Source: Pueribacillus theae
GTDB taxonomy: Bacteria; Bacillota; Bacilli; Bacillales; UBA6769
Direction: 5' to 3'
Assembly: GCF_003097615.1 (NCBI RefSeq)
Contig: NZ_QCZG01000003.1
Span: forward strand, 102,308 to 166,307
Length of the DNA: 64,000 nt
Positions 57,444 to 64,000 of the stretch are shown here, in pieces. The position numbers were made by a program, and so were the translations under genes. The notes under the pieces are model-generated. The model was not told where the DNA came from. It made no database searches and saw nothing but the letters and a program-made list of their open reading frames with translations. Position 1 is the stretch's first letter, and each line of letters starts with the position of its first letter.

Positions 57444-58220
57444 TTAAACCGCATTAACCTTGCTTTTCCCAATCTTGCGTTCATTTCTCTCCTGCCAAAT
57501 AAGAAAGAGAAACGTAAAGAAAAACGCGATAAACACGATAATGAGAATAAGCGCTAGAATAGAAGAAGGTTGGTTAAGTGACATATAATGGACGAGACGA
57601 TGTCCCAATCCTTCATAGGAAGCGAACATTTCAGCCAAGATTAATCCTAAAAAGCAAAGGCTAAAACACATTCGGAGACCGACCACCAATTGTGGCATAA
57701 TTGCAGGAATGAGGATATTCTTTGCTTTTTGGAAAAAAGACATTTGATACGATTTTGCCAGTTTGAGATAAATTGCAGGAATGGCTCTTGTTGCTTCCAT
57801 ACAAATAATCATGATCGGAAAAATGCCATGGAATACCGAAAACGCGACCCGGCCTGAAATGGTTAAACCGAAGATTAAAAGAAAAATCGGATATAACGTA
57901 ACTTTCGGGATTGAATATAAACCAAGTACAAGCGGAGACAGCGTCTTCGTCCAGAAAGGGCTTAGTCCAATAAAAAAGCCTAAAATTGACCCGACTAACG
58001 CGGAAATGACAAATGAAATTAGCAGCGTTAACAATGTGTTTCCAATATCCTGCAGCCAATTTCCAAAGTTCTCGCTCAAGTTAACGACGCTTTGCCAAGG
58101 AGAAGCCATTGCCGGTTCTCCCAGCATGATATAAATTAGTTCCCAAAGGATAACTAGAATGACAGGTACTAGCCATCTCCCGATTGTTGACCATTTTTCA
58201 AAAGAAGTATTCGATTTCAA
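57444..58220 (-). CDS. ABC transporter permease (SsuC/TauC-like)
   Basis: A 258-residue inner-membrane component with about six hydrophobic segments. The sequence EMFASYEGLGHRLVHYMSLN and the upstream VGLRMCFSLCFLGLILA lie in the coupling region of BPD-transport permeases of the nitrate/sulfonate/taurine type. The start is TTG at 58220, 8 bp after GGGGGAGG. It is the last gene of the four-gene importer. The two permeases are homologous but not identical and probably act as a heterodimer. Confidence 0.9.
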   Translation of the reverse strand: MKSNTSFEKWSTIGRWLVPVILVILWELIYIMLGEPAMASPWQSVVNLSENFGNWLQDIGNTLLTLLISFVISALVGSILGFFIGLSPFWTKTLSPLVLGLYSIPKVTLYPIFLLIFGLTISGRVAFSVFHGIFPIMIICMEATRAIPAIYLKLAKSYQMSFFQKAKNILIPAIMPQLVVGLRMCFSLCFLGLILAEMFASYEGLGHRLVHYMSLNQPSSILALILIIVFIAFFFTFLFLIWQERNERKIGKSKVNAV

Positions 58221-58256
58221 GTGTTATTCCTCCCCCTAATGCACGTGAGACGCATC

Positions 58257-59006
58257 TCATAAGTTCCTTTTATACAATAAGGATTCAATATAGCCAAGCA
58301 CAAAATTAACGATCAAAGCAATCAGGATAACGAGAAGTACAGAACTGTACATTCCTTCTAAATCAAAGTTATTATAGGCGAAAGAGATGGTATAGCCTAA
58401 TCCGCGCGCAGACAAAATAAATTCTGTAGCAATAACGCCGATGATCGAGTAGGCGATGGCAAGCTTGATGCCGGTAAAAATAAACGGCCACGCTGCAGGA
58501 AAATAAATGTGTACAAGCATTTGGCGAAATGTAAGATTAAACGATTGGCCTACCTTCACTAATACCTTTCTGATTTCACGGAATCCAAGCGCTGTGTTGA
58601 CAATCACTGCCGGCAATGAAAAGAAAAGCCCAATCATAATGACAGGAACCGGGCCAACCCCTAGGATGCTTATAAAAATGGGATATAAAGCAAAAAAAGG
58701 AATGGCATAAAACAGCATGAGATAAGGCTGGAGAATGTGATGGATAAGATCAAAGCGCCATAACACAATTCCGAAAAGAATACCCAGAATGACAGCACCC
58801 ACGAAACTTATCACAATTTCCATTACGGTTGTGCCAAAATGGTTCATGACAAACCCGGGATCTTTAAAATTATCAATCATTGCCATAAACATAGTAGAAA
58901 AAGGAATAAACGTAAAGGAATCCAGCCATTCCATTCTCGTGGCAATTTCATAGACTATGATTAACGATAAGATAATAAGAATTTGTATGAGATGATGACG
59001 TTTCAT
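58257..59006 (-). CDS. ABC transporter permease (SsuC/TauC-like)
   Basis: A 249-residue permease with about six membrane segments and the coupling-loop sequence GVIATEFILSARGLGYTISF. It follows the ATPase gene by 6 bp and precedes the second permease by 36 bp. The ribosome site is weak, so translation may be coupled to the ATPase gene. Same family and likely complex as the product of 57444-58220. Confidence 0.9.
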   Translation of the reverse strand: MKRHHLIQILIILSLIIVYEIATRMEWLDSFTFIPFSTMFMAMIDNFKDPGFVMNHFGTTVMEIVISFVGAVILGILFGIVLWRFDLIHHILQPYLMLFYAIPFFALYPIFISILGVGPVPVIMIGLFFSLPAVIVNTALGFREIRKVLVKVGQSFNLTFRQMLVHIYFPAAWPFIFTGIKLAIAYSIIGVIATEFILSARGLGYTISFAYNNFDLEGMYSSVLLVILIALIVNFVLGYIESLLYKRNL

Positions 59007-59012
59007 TTTCTT

Positions 59013-59813
59013 CTACGATCCAATCTTATTATTTTCATTAGTTTTGGTTAACGATTCTTCTTCAAGGTTTGACCAGAGTGTTTGTGTAATTTCAGCGAAT
59101 TCCGGAGTAGTCAGTGCTTGGGCATCTCTCGGCTTTGGAAGCTTACTCTCAATTAAATTTTTAATTCTTCCAGGGCGGGCCGATAATACGACGATTTTAT
59201 CTGATAGAAGTGCAGCCTCTTGGATACTGTGGGTAACAAGGACGATCGTAGCTTTTGTACGATCAACGATTTTCAGAAGTTCGCCCCCCAAAATTAAGCG
59301 AGTCTGCTCATCCAACGCACCGAATGGTTCATCCATGACTACAATTTCAGGTTGAGTGACTAATGTCCGTGCAATTGCCACTCTTTGCCTCATTCCGCCT
59401 GATAATTCATTCGGGTAGGAGTTTTCAAATCCCTTTAATCCGACCAGCTCGATCATATCAATCGCTTTCTCTCTCGATTCCTTTTTCGGCTTCCCTTGCA
59501 TGAGAAGTCCAAATTCTACATTTTCTACGACTGTTCTCCAAGGAAAGGTCGATTCTTCCTGGAATACGATCCCAATCGAGCTTTGGGGACCTGTGACAAC
59601 CTGATCCTTAATTTTTACTGCTCCTGTCGTAGCTTGGCGCAGCCCGCTCAATATTTCCAACAATGTCGTTTTACCACATCCGCTCGGCCCGACAATTGAT
59701 ACAAATTCCCCTTTTTGTACTGTAAAGTCGATATCTTTGATCGCAACGGTTTCTTTTGTTTCCGTTTTATAGATTTTTGTTAAATTTTCAACCTTTAATA
59801 ATGGTTCTGTCAT
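59013..59813 (-). CDS. ABC transporter ATP-binding protein (SsuB/TauB-like)
   Basis: A 266-residue ATPase. Walker A is GPSGCGKTT (42-50), the signature LSGGMRQRVAIA, Walker B VVMDEPFGALDEQTR and the switch histidine in VTHSIQEA; all are intact. The Q-loop is VFQEEST. This subset of ABC ATPases serves nitrate, sulfonate, taurine and pyrimidine-precursor importers. AAAGGGGAG precedes the ATG. Between it and the upstream binding-protein gene is a stable stem-loop (59869-59911). Confidence 0.95.
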   Translation of the reverse strand: MTEPLLKVENLTKIYKTETKETVAIKDIDFTVQKGEFVSIVGPSGCGKTTLLEILSGLRQATTGAVKIKDQVVTGPQSSIGIVFQEESTFPWRTVVENVEFGLLMQGKPKKESREKAIDMIELVGLKGFENSYPNELSGGMRQRVAIARTLVTQPEIVVMDEPFGALDEQTRLILGGELLKIVDRTKATIVLVTHSIQEAALLSDKIVVLSARPGRIKNLIESKLPKPRDAQALTTPEFAEITQTLWSNLEEESLTKTNENNKIGS

Positions 59814-59868
59814 AAGCGATTCTCCCCTTTAATCAAATGCGCCTTAAATGAAGTTAAATCAAAATGAC

Positions 59869-59911
59869 AACGACCGGCAAATCACGAATGTATTTGCATC
59901 GGCCGTTTCGT
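59869..59911 (-). terminator. Intercistronic stem-loop after the binding-protein gene
   Basis: On the minus strand a stem built from ACGGCCGATGCAAAT and ATTTGCCGGTCGT, with two mismatches. Weak T-run. As in many importer operons it probably attenuates or stabilises mRNA so that the binding protein is made in excess. Confidence 0.6.
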
Positions 59912-59917
59912 TTACAA

Positions 59918-60985
59918 TTACTTATTTGTGTCAAGGGATGAAGGATCTAATTTTTTCTCATCAGGCAAGAAACTCATATCTAATACTTCTTCCCATTTAA
60001 TTTCCGATCCTTTTTCCAACGTACCACCTAATTGCATTCCCTTTATCACATTATTCATTGAATCTGTTTCAATTTTAGCGCTCCAATGTTTCTCTGCAGA
60101 CAAGTCTTTAATCGCTTCAATTGATGCAGACTCATCGATTTCAGCAGATTTCGCGAAGATTTTTGCCGCTTCCTCTTCGTTTTCGTATATCCAGTCAACT
60201 GATTTTTGATAAGCGTTAACGAAGCGTTTCACAAGATCCGGATTTTCCTTAATTAGCTGTGGGCTTGTAATAATGACGCTTTGTTGATAATTTGGTACAG
60301 ATTCAGAAACGCGGAACAGCGTTTTCCAATCATCTTTTTGTACGGAATAGGTTGGTTCCAGCATTGGTGCAGCGTCGATTTCTCCTGCTTTAAGCAAAGT
60401 CAAGCCTTCACTTAGGCCGCCAGCAGCAACAACGTTAATGTCTTTTGGATTAAGGCCGGCATTTTGAAAAGCGAGATGGGAAGAAGTTTCAGTTACTGAG
60501 CCAGGATTCGTAATTCCCCATGCTTTTCCAGCCAAATCTTCTACTTTTTCGAACCCTTCGTCTTTGCGTGTTACATAGACTAGGTCTGCTAGACTTTGCA
60601 CGCCGCCGCTGACAATTTTTAATGGTGCTCCAGCGAGATAAGACTGGAGAACGGCAGAAGTTGCCACATCACCAAAAGGAAGATCCCCAGATAACACGTT
60701 ACGGACAGTAGTGCCACCGCCACCGCTTCCGATAACGTTTTTAATTTTGATTCCCTCTTCTTCAAAAAAACCTTTTTCCATCCCAACATTATATGGAACT
60801 GCATACAATCCCGTAGGATAATGCGTGACAGCGATCTCTATTTCATCAATTTTCTTTTTGCCACCCTCTGTTGTTTCTTTGCTAGAGCCGGAATCTTTCC
60901 CTCCGCACGCCACCAGAATAGAAGCCAAAATTACGAATGTAAATATGCCAAATACATATTTTTTTATTGTTTGTAAGCCGATCAT
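59918..60985 (-). CDS. ABC transporter substrate-binding lipoprotein (NMT1/SsuA-like)
   Basis: A 355-residue lipoprotein. The signal peptide FGIFTFVILASILVAC ends in a lipobox with C27 as the lipidation site. The mature part has ITHYPTG-like AVTHYPTGLYAVPYNVGMEK, GSGGGGTTVRNVLSGDLPFG and GEIDAAPMLEP, all typical of the NMT1/THI5-like group that binds taurine, sulfonates, nitrate or pyrimidine precursors. The ligand is unknown. GGGAGG precedes the ATG. It is divergent from gntR, and the two TTGTATACAA-like sites in the gap suggest control by that regulator. Confidence 0.92.
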   Translation of the reverse strand: MIGLQTIKKYVFGIFTFVILASILVACGGKDSGSSKETTEGGKKKIDEIEIAVTHYPTGLYAVPYNVGMEKGFFEEEGIKIKNVIGSGGGGTTVRNVLSGDLPFGDVATSAVLQSYLAGAPLKIVSGGVQSLADLVYVTRKDEGFEKVEDLAGKAWGITNPGSVTETSSHLAFQNAGLNPKDINVVAAGGLSEGLTLLKAGEIDAAPMLEPTYSVQKDDWKTLFRVSESVPNYQQSVIITSPQLIKENPDLVKRFVNAYQKSVDWIYENEEEAAKIFAKSAEIDESASIEAIKDLSAEKHWSAKIETDSMNNVIKGMQLGGTLEKGSEIKWEEVLDMSFLPDEKKLDPSSLDTNK

Positions 60986-61117
60986 GATATCCTCCCATAT
61001 GAATAATAATACCGAAAAAATTCAGACTCTTTATCAGACGATTTAATAGTTATTTTGAGCACCTTTTCTATACAACCCTCCAAAATCTTTGTTTTTTAAT
61101 ACTAAAATACTATCATT

Positions 61118-61254
61118 TTGTATACATTGAATCAATATAAACAAAGCACTATTTTTTAAAAAAGAAATTTTCAATATATTTAATCGCACAAATCTGAAAA
61201 CACTTCTCCCAAAACTTAAGAATACATTGAAATCTTTTAAGCACTTGTATACAA
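61118..61254. promoter_or_regulatory. Two TTGTATACAA operator-like sites between the binding-protein gene and gntR
   Basis: TTGTATACAT at 61118-61127 and TTGTATACAA at 61245-61254. The second lies 23 bp upstream of the gntR start, so autoregulation is likely; the first lies 132 bp upstream of the divergent transporter operon. Otherwise the 291-bp gap is AT-rich with no gene. Confidence 0.75.
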
Positions 61255-61276
61255 TGTTTCTGAGGTGATGGTTTGA

Positions 61277-61924
61277 ATGGAACCGTACAATCTAATTAAA
61301 GACGCAATCATCACAGGCAAGTTTGAACCCGGGAAAAGATTAACCGAAGAGGCGCTAGCCGAAGAATTCAATGTCAGCCGGACACCGATTCGCGAAGCAA
61401 TTAAACAGTTGGAAAATGATGGCTTAGTCACTCCCCTTAAACGCGGGGTCATTGTTCGAACATTTACAAGAAATGATATTAGCCAAATCTATGATTTGCG
61501 GGCTCTATTAGAAGGCCACGTTGCGAGCGAAGCAGCTTTTCACCGCACAAGCGAAGACTTGCAAAAAATGGAAGAGTCTAATCAGCTCTATAAAAATGCT
61601 GTTGATCAATATGTTGATTCAGACATTTCCAGTATTAAAAAAATTCTTCAAGCCAATAAACAATTTCATGGAGCAATCCTAGCAGCTACGAGAAATGAAC
61701 ACTTACGTTTCCATTTGTCCAAGGTAGTTGTCCTTCCACTCGTTTTCCGATCGTTCTACTGGTACAATGAAAGGCAGCTTTACCGCTCATATAACGTTCA
61801 TAACACAATCTTAGAAGCCATCCGCAATCAAGAGTTTGCACGAGCAAAAATCGCCATGCAAGAACATGTCTTTTCGGCAAGGGATCATGTGCTAGAGCAT
61901 TTGGAAACTCATTCCATAGATTAA
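61277..61924 (+). CDS. GntR-family regulator, FCD type
   Basis: A 215-residue regulator. The winged helix-turn-helix reads GKFEPGKRLTEEALAEEFNV followed by SRTPIREAIKQLENDGLV. The C-terminal FCD domain (residues 75-210) has the metal-binding pattern D/H in YDLRALLEGHVA, KQFHGAI and YNVHNTILEAI, and so senses a small organic acid in most family members. GAGGTG precedes the ATG. It starts the two-gene unit with HMG-CoA lyase and faces the importer operon. FadR/FCD regulators commonly bind TNGTATACNA-like palindromes, matching the sites seen here. Confidence 0.92.
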   Translation: MEPYNLIKDAIITGKFEPGKRLTEEALAEEFNVSRTPIREAIKQLENDGLVTPLKRGVIVRTFTRNDISQIYDLRALLEGHVASEAAFHRTSEDLQKMEESNQLYKNAVDQYVDSDISSIKKILQANKQFHGAILAATRNEHLRFHLSKVVVLPLVFRSFYWYNERQLYRSYNVHNTILEAIRNQEFARAKIAMQEHVFSARDHVLEHLETHSID

Positions 61925-61941
61925 GTGAAGGGAGAATCTTT

Positions 61942-62823
61942 ATGATTCAAATTTGTGAAGTTGGACCGCGCGATGGTATACAAAATGAGAAAAAAATTTT
62001 AACAACAGAACAAAAAGTCGAGTTGATTTCCAAGTTAATAGATGCAGGGATTAAAAAGTTTGAAGCCGTTTCATTTGTAAATCCAAAGGTAGTCCCACAA
62101 ATGGCAGATGCGGAAGAAGTTATGAAACTTGTACCAAAGGTGAATGGCGTAACTTATGCCGGGCTCGTTTTAAGCCGTTCTGGCCTTGAACGGGCACTGG
62201 AAACAAGTGTTGACGCCCTGCACGTCGTCACAGCAACAAGCGACGAATTTAATTTGAAAAATTCAAGAAGAACGGTTAATCAGGCAGTGGAAGAATTAAC
62301 GAAAGTGGCTGAAGAAGGTGTGGCGGCAGGCAAAAAAGTTGCAGCTGTATTGGCAACTGCTTTTGGATGCCCTTTTGAAGGAAACGTTCCTGTTGAACGT
62401 GTAATAAAAGCGGCTGAAGCATTTCTTCAAGCCGGCGCAACAGAATTAACGTTGGCAGACACAACCGGTATGGCAAATCCGGCCCAAGTTGCCGATGTCG
62501 TTAAAACGTTTAAAAACCATTTCGGCGATCTTGATCTTGGTCTCCATTTTCATAACACAAGAGGCCTGGGCTTAGCAAACGCTTTAGCTGGCTACCAAGC
62601 TGGCGTTACCCGTTTTGATTCATCGATTGCAGGCCTTGGCGGCTGCCCGTTCGCGCCAAAAGCGGTTGGCAATGTTTGTACAGAAGATATGGTACACATG
62701 TTTGAACAAATGGGCCTTGAGACGGGTACGGATTTGGATAAGCTCATTGAGACAGCTTTATGGATGGAAGAACAAATGGGAAGAACGCTTGATGGAATGA
62801 TGATGAAAGCCGGAGAGGCTTGA
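61942..62823 (+). CDS. mvaB: Hydroxymethylglutaryl-CoA lyase
   Basis: Cleaves 3-hydroxy-3-methylglutaryl-CoA to acetyl-CoA and acetoacetate. The 293-residue DRE-TIM barrel starts EVGPRDGIQNE (D11 is a metal ligand). It has LHFHNTRGLGLANALAGYQA with the HxH metal ligands and GLGGCPFAPKAVGN with the active-site cysteine of the G-loop. A related citramalyl- or 2-hydroxyacyl-CoA lyase is possible, but the cysteine loop favours HMG-CoA lyase. GAAGGGAG precedes the ATG, 17 bp after gntR. In leucine-degradation clusters this gene sits with methylcrotonyl-CoA carboxylase; here those genes are absent and a transporter plus CoA-transferase take their place. Confidence 0.93.
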   Translation: MIQICEVGPRDGIQNEKKILTTEQKVELISKLIDAGIKKFEAVSFVNPKVVPQMADAEEVMKLVPKVNGVTYAGLVLSRSGLERALETSVDALHVVTATSDEFNLKNSRRTVNQAVEELTKVAEEGVAAGKKVAAVLATAFGCPFEGNVPVERVIKAAEAFLQAGATELTLADTTGMANPAQVADVVKTFKNHFGDLDLGLHFHNTRGLGLANALAGYQAGVTRFDSSIAGLGGCPFAPKAVGNVCTEDMVHMFEQMGLETGTDLDKLIETALWMEEQMGRTLDGMMMKAGEA

Positions 62824-62875
62824 TCTCGTGAATCAAAAATAAGAGGCAGGGATACAGAATTTAAAAGGACAGCAT

Positions 62876-62967
62876 TTTTGAACTGCCCCCTGTCAAGTAG
62901 ACAGTGGAAATAGTAAAAATGGGGTACGGCAAGAATTCCTTCTTTTTCGAGCCACTCACAAAGAAGC
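62876..62967. mobile_element. Possible scar of an IS3-family end
   Basis: The segment TTGAACTGCCCCCTGTCAAG with the following TAGACAGTGGAAA resembles the terminal sequence of IS3-family elements, as I recall it. No transposase frame is present. On the minus strand a 20-residue open stretch (WLEKEGILAVPHFYYFHCLL) is all that remains of any coding potential. Confidence 0.4.
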
Positions 62968-63004
62968 CAGGGAAAATTCAACAAAATATATTGAATTTTC
63001 CCTG
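62968..63004. terminator. 14-bp perfect inverted repeat, candidate terminator
   Basis: CAGGGAAAATTCAA and TTGAATTTTCCCTG around a 9-nt loop. There is no clear T-run on either side. It lies between the end of the mvaB unit and the small gene at 63017. Confidence 0.5.
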
Positions 63005-63016
63005 ACTATTTCTGTT

Positions 63017-63223
63017 TTAACTGACCGTTTCTAATTGAAAAGGAGACACAGGAATATCAAATTCAAGATCCGGTGGACAACTATCAGAGTCTAACCGATA
63101 CTTTCCAAAACGATTTACATGAAATGTAAGATATGGACTAAGTTCAGATAGCACATCTTCATCCAATTGATTACCTTCTTGCATATATTCATGAAGGATA
63201 TGAGTGAGCTGATCTGTTTTCAT
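63017..63223 (-). CDS. Small hypothetical protein
   Basis: A 68-residue acidic protein (MKTDQLTHILHEYMQEGNQL at the N-terminus). No motif is recognised, and there is no signal or membrane segment. The ribosome site is poor. The balanced composition and helical N-terminus followed by a beta-rich part suggest a real small protein, but spurious coding is possible. It follows the secreted-protein gene on the same strand, separated by a terminator. Confidence 0.4.
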   Translation of the reverse strand: MKTDQLTHILHEYMQEGNQLDEDVLSELSPYLTFHVNRFGKYRLDSDSCPPDLEFDIPVSPFQLETVS

Positions 63224-63254
63224 GGTTTATCATTTCTAATGTCCACAAACGAGA

Positions 63255-63310
63255 AAAACTCCTTATAATTAGGTTTGGTGATCCTGTTCAAATCACTAAT
63301 TATAAGGAGT
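63255..63310 (-). terminator. 15-bp stem terminator of the secreted-protein gene
   Basis: ACTCCTTATAATTAG and CTAATTATAAGGAGT form a perfect stem. On the minus strand it is followed by TTTTTC. It lies about 30 bp after the stop of the gene at 63340. Confidence 0.7.
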
Positions 63311-63339
63311 AACTGTATGAACGCCCCACTTAATTTTAA

Positions 63340-63780
63340 TCAATATACAGAACCACTAAAATCGCTAGGAGGTGCAAACGATAGATAGTAGAGTTCATTT
63401 TTATCTAAATTATTTATACCTCCTCCCCCTGTACTATTCCCTGATATAACTATCGTTTGTTTTGCTACATGAAGTCCTCCATTTCTATATACTTTAATTG
63501 TTAATTTGTTACTCTTATAATTTGTAATGTTATAAGTAGCCGCTGATTTTCCTTTAAAGTTTTTATTCGTATATAAAATAGAGTTATTAGCTATTCCTTT
63601 AAAAGTTAATTTCTCCTTAGTTAAATTAACTACATTAGATTTTTTTGGTGGATCTAAACCAAACGGAGTGATAACTTCTCCGGGCGGTGGCTCTGTTGAA
63701 ACACCAAAATTTTCTCCTGCAAATACTGAGGCACTAGTGCTAAATGTGAAGGAAAAAATAAAGACAAGCGCAAAAGACAT
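63340..63780 (-). CDS. Small secreted protein, unknown
   Basis: A 146-residue product with a signal peptide (FALVFIFSFTFSTSASVFAG, likely cleaved after residue 22). The mature part is rich in Asn, Gly, Ser and Lys, with a predicted beta-sandwich-like pattern (TFKGIANNSILYTNK, KLTIKVYRNGG). AAGGAG sits 7 bp before the ATG. It contains no cysteine and no known catalytic motif. I do not recognise the family. Its composition suits an extracellular or wall-associated protein. It has its own terminator. Confidence 0.7.
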   Translation of the reverse strand: MSFALVFIFSFTFSTSASVFAGENFGVSTEPPPGEVITPFGLDPPKKSNVVNLTKEKLTFKGIANNSILYTNKNFKGKSAATYNITNYKSNKLTIKVYRNGGLHVAKQTIVISGNSTGGGGINNLDKNELYYLSFAPPSDFSGSVY

Positions 63781-64000
63781 AATACTCCTTCAATAAAGTT
63801 AAAATATCTCTTGAATACTCGCTTATTCTCGAAATTTCATATCACTTAATTTACACCGAATAGTAAACACACCTTTAAAGCAGGTATAGATTGAATATTC
63901 TTACAGGGGGAGTGCCATCCTAACGCCCAAATTCTGGATAAATTTGGTAAATAGGTTTAACCGTGCGTAAGATCTCCACTCGACTCACGGTCGCTCACCC
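63781..64000. other. Unassigned right edge
   Basis: No gene could be supported in the last 220 bp. The sequence becomes more GC-rich after about 63900, which may mark another element or gene continuing beyond the window. Confidence 0.4.

Noticed and set aside
63317..63388. A 23-codon plus-strand ORF with AAGGAG and ATG near the right edge
   Set aside because: It is antisense to the end of the secreted-protein gene and its apparent ribosome site is one arm of that gene's terminator.

Overview
The window reads as a low-GC Bacillota chromosome, most likely a member of the Bacillaceae and plausibly a thermophile or relative (inference). The basis is AGGAGG ribosome sites, vegetative promoters with 17-bp spacing, a GTTTTCATCTTACC... 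CRISPR repeat of the kind known from Geobacillus relatives, and Bacillus-type metabolic genes. It has two halves.

The left half (1-31954) is a CRISPR-Cas supercluster. From cas6 at 28491 leftwards nearly everything runs on the minus strand: a complete type I-B operon (cas6-cas8b-cas7-cas5-cas3-cas4-cas1-cas2), a leader and a very long array (array 2, 131 repeats), a type III-B operon (cmr1-cmr2/cas10-cmr3-cmr4-cmr5-cmr6 plus a CARF-HEPN effector), then array 1 (30 repeats). Array 3 (44 repeats, a slightly different repeat) lies to the right of cas6 and is transcribed on the plus strand. By my count there are 202 spacers. All three repeats end in the same crRNA tag ATTGAAAC, and the window has one Cas6, so one processing enzyme probably feeds both effectors. 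The Cas10 keeps GGDD but lacks an HD nuclease domain. A degenerate cas2 fragment sits beside the array 1 leader, and a conserved 44-bp inverted-repeat element marks the outer edge of all three leaders.

The most striking item is between cas6 and array 3. A mini-CRISPR of two degenerate repeats around a short spacer-like sequence has its own promoter and terminator. Its spacer-like sequence matches, with an 11-nt perfect seed, the predicted transcription start of the cas6 operon. This is the layout expected of a CreR-type guide RNA that lets Cascade repress its own operon.

The right half (31955-64000) is a catabolic region. It begins with a lysR fragment truncated exactly at the end of array 3, followed by an MFS transporter and a nitronate monooxygenase. 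Next is a tetR-mutA-mutB-meaB operon for methylmalonyl-CoA, then enoyl-CoA hydratases, an acyl-CoA ligase, a luciferase-like monooxygenase, a DUF169 protein and malate synthase G. At the right lie a family III CoA-transferase, a four-gene SsuABC/TauABC-like importer, a GntR/FCD regulator and an HMG-CoA lyase. These last genes share TTGTATACAA operator-like palindromes and look like one regulon for uptake, CoA activation and cleavage of a small organic acid. Two soluble or membrane chemotaxis receptors, small hypothetical proteins and mobile-element scars fill the rest.
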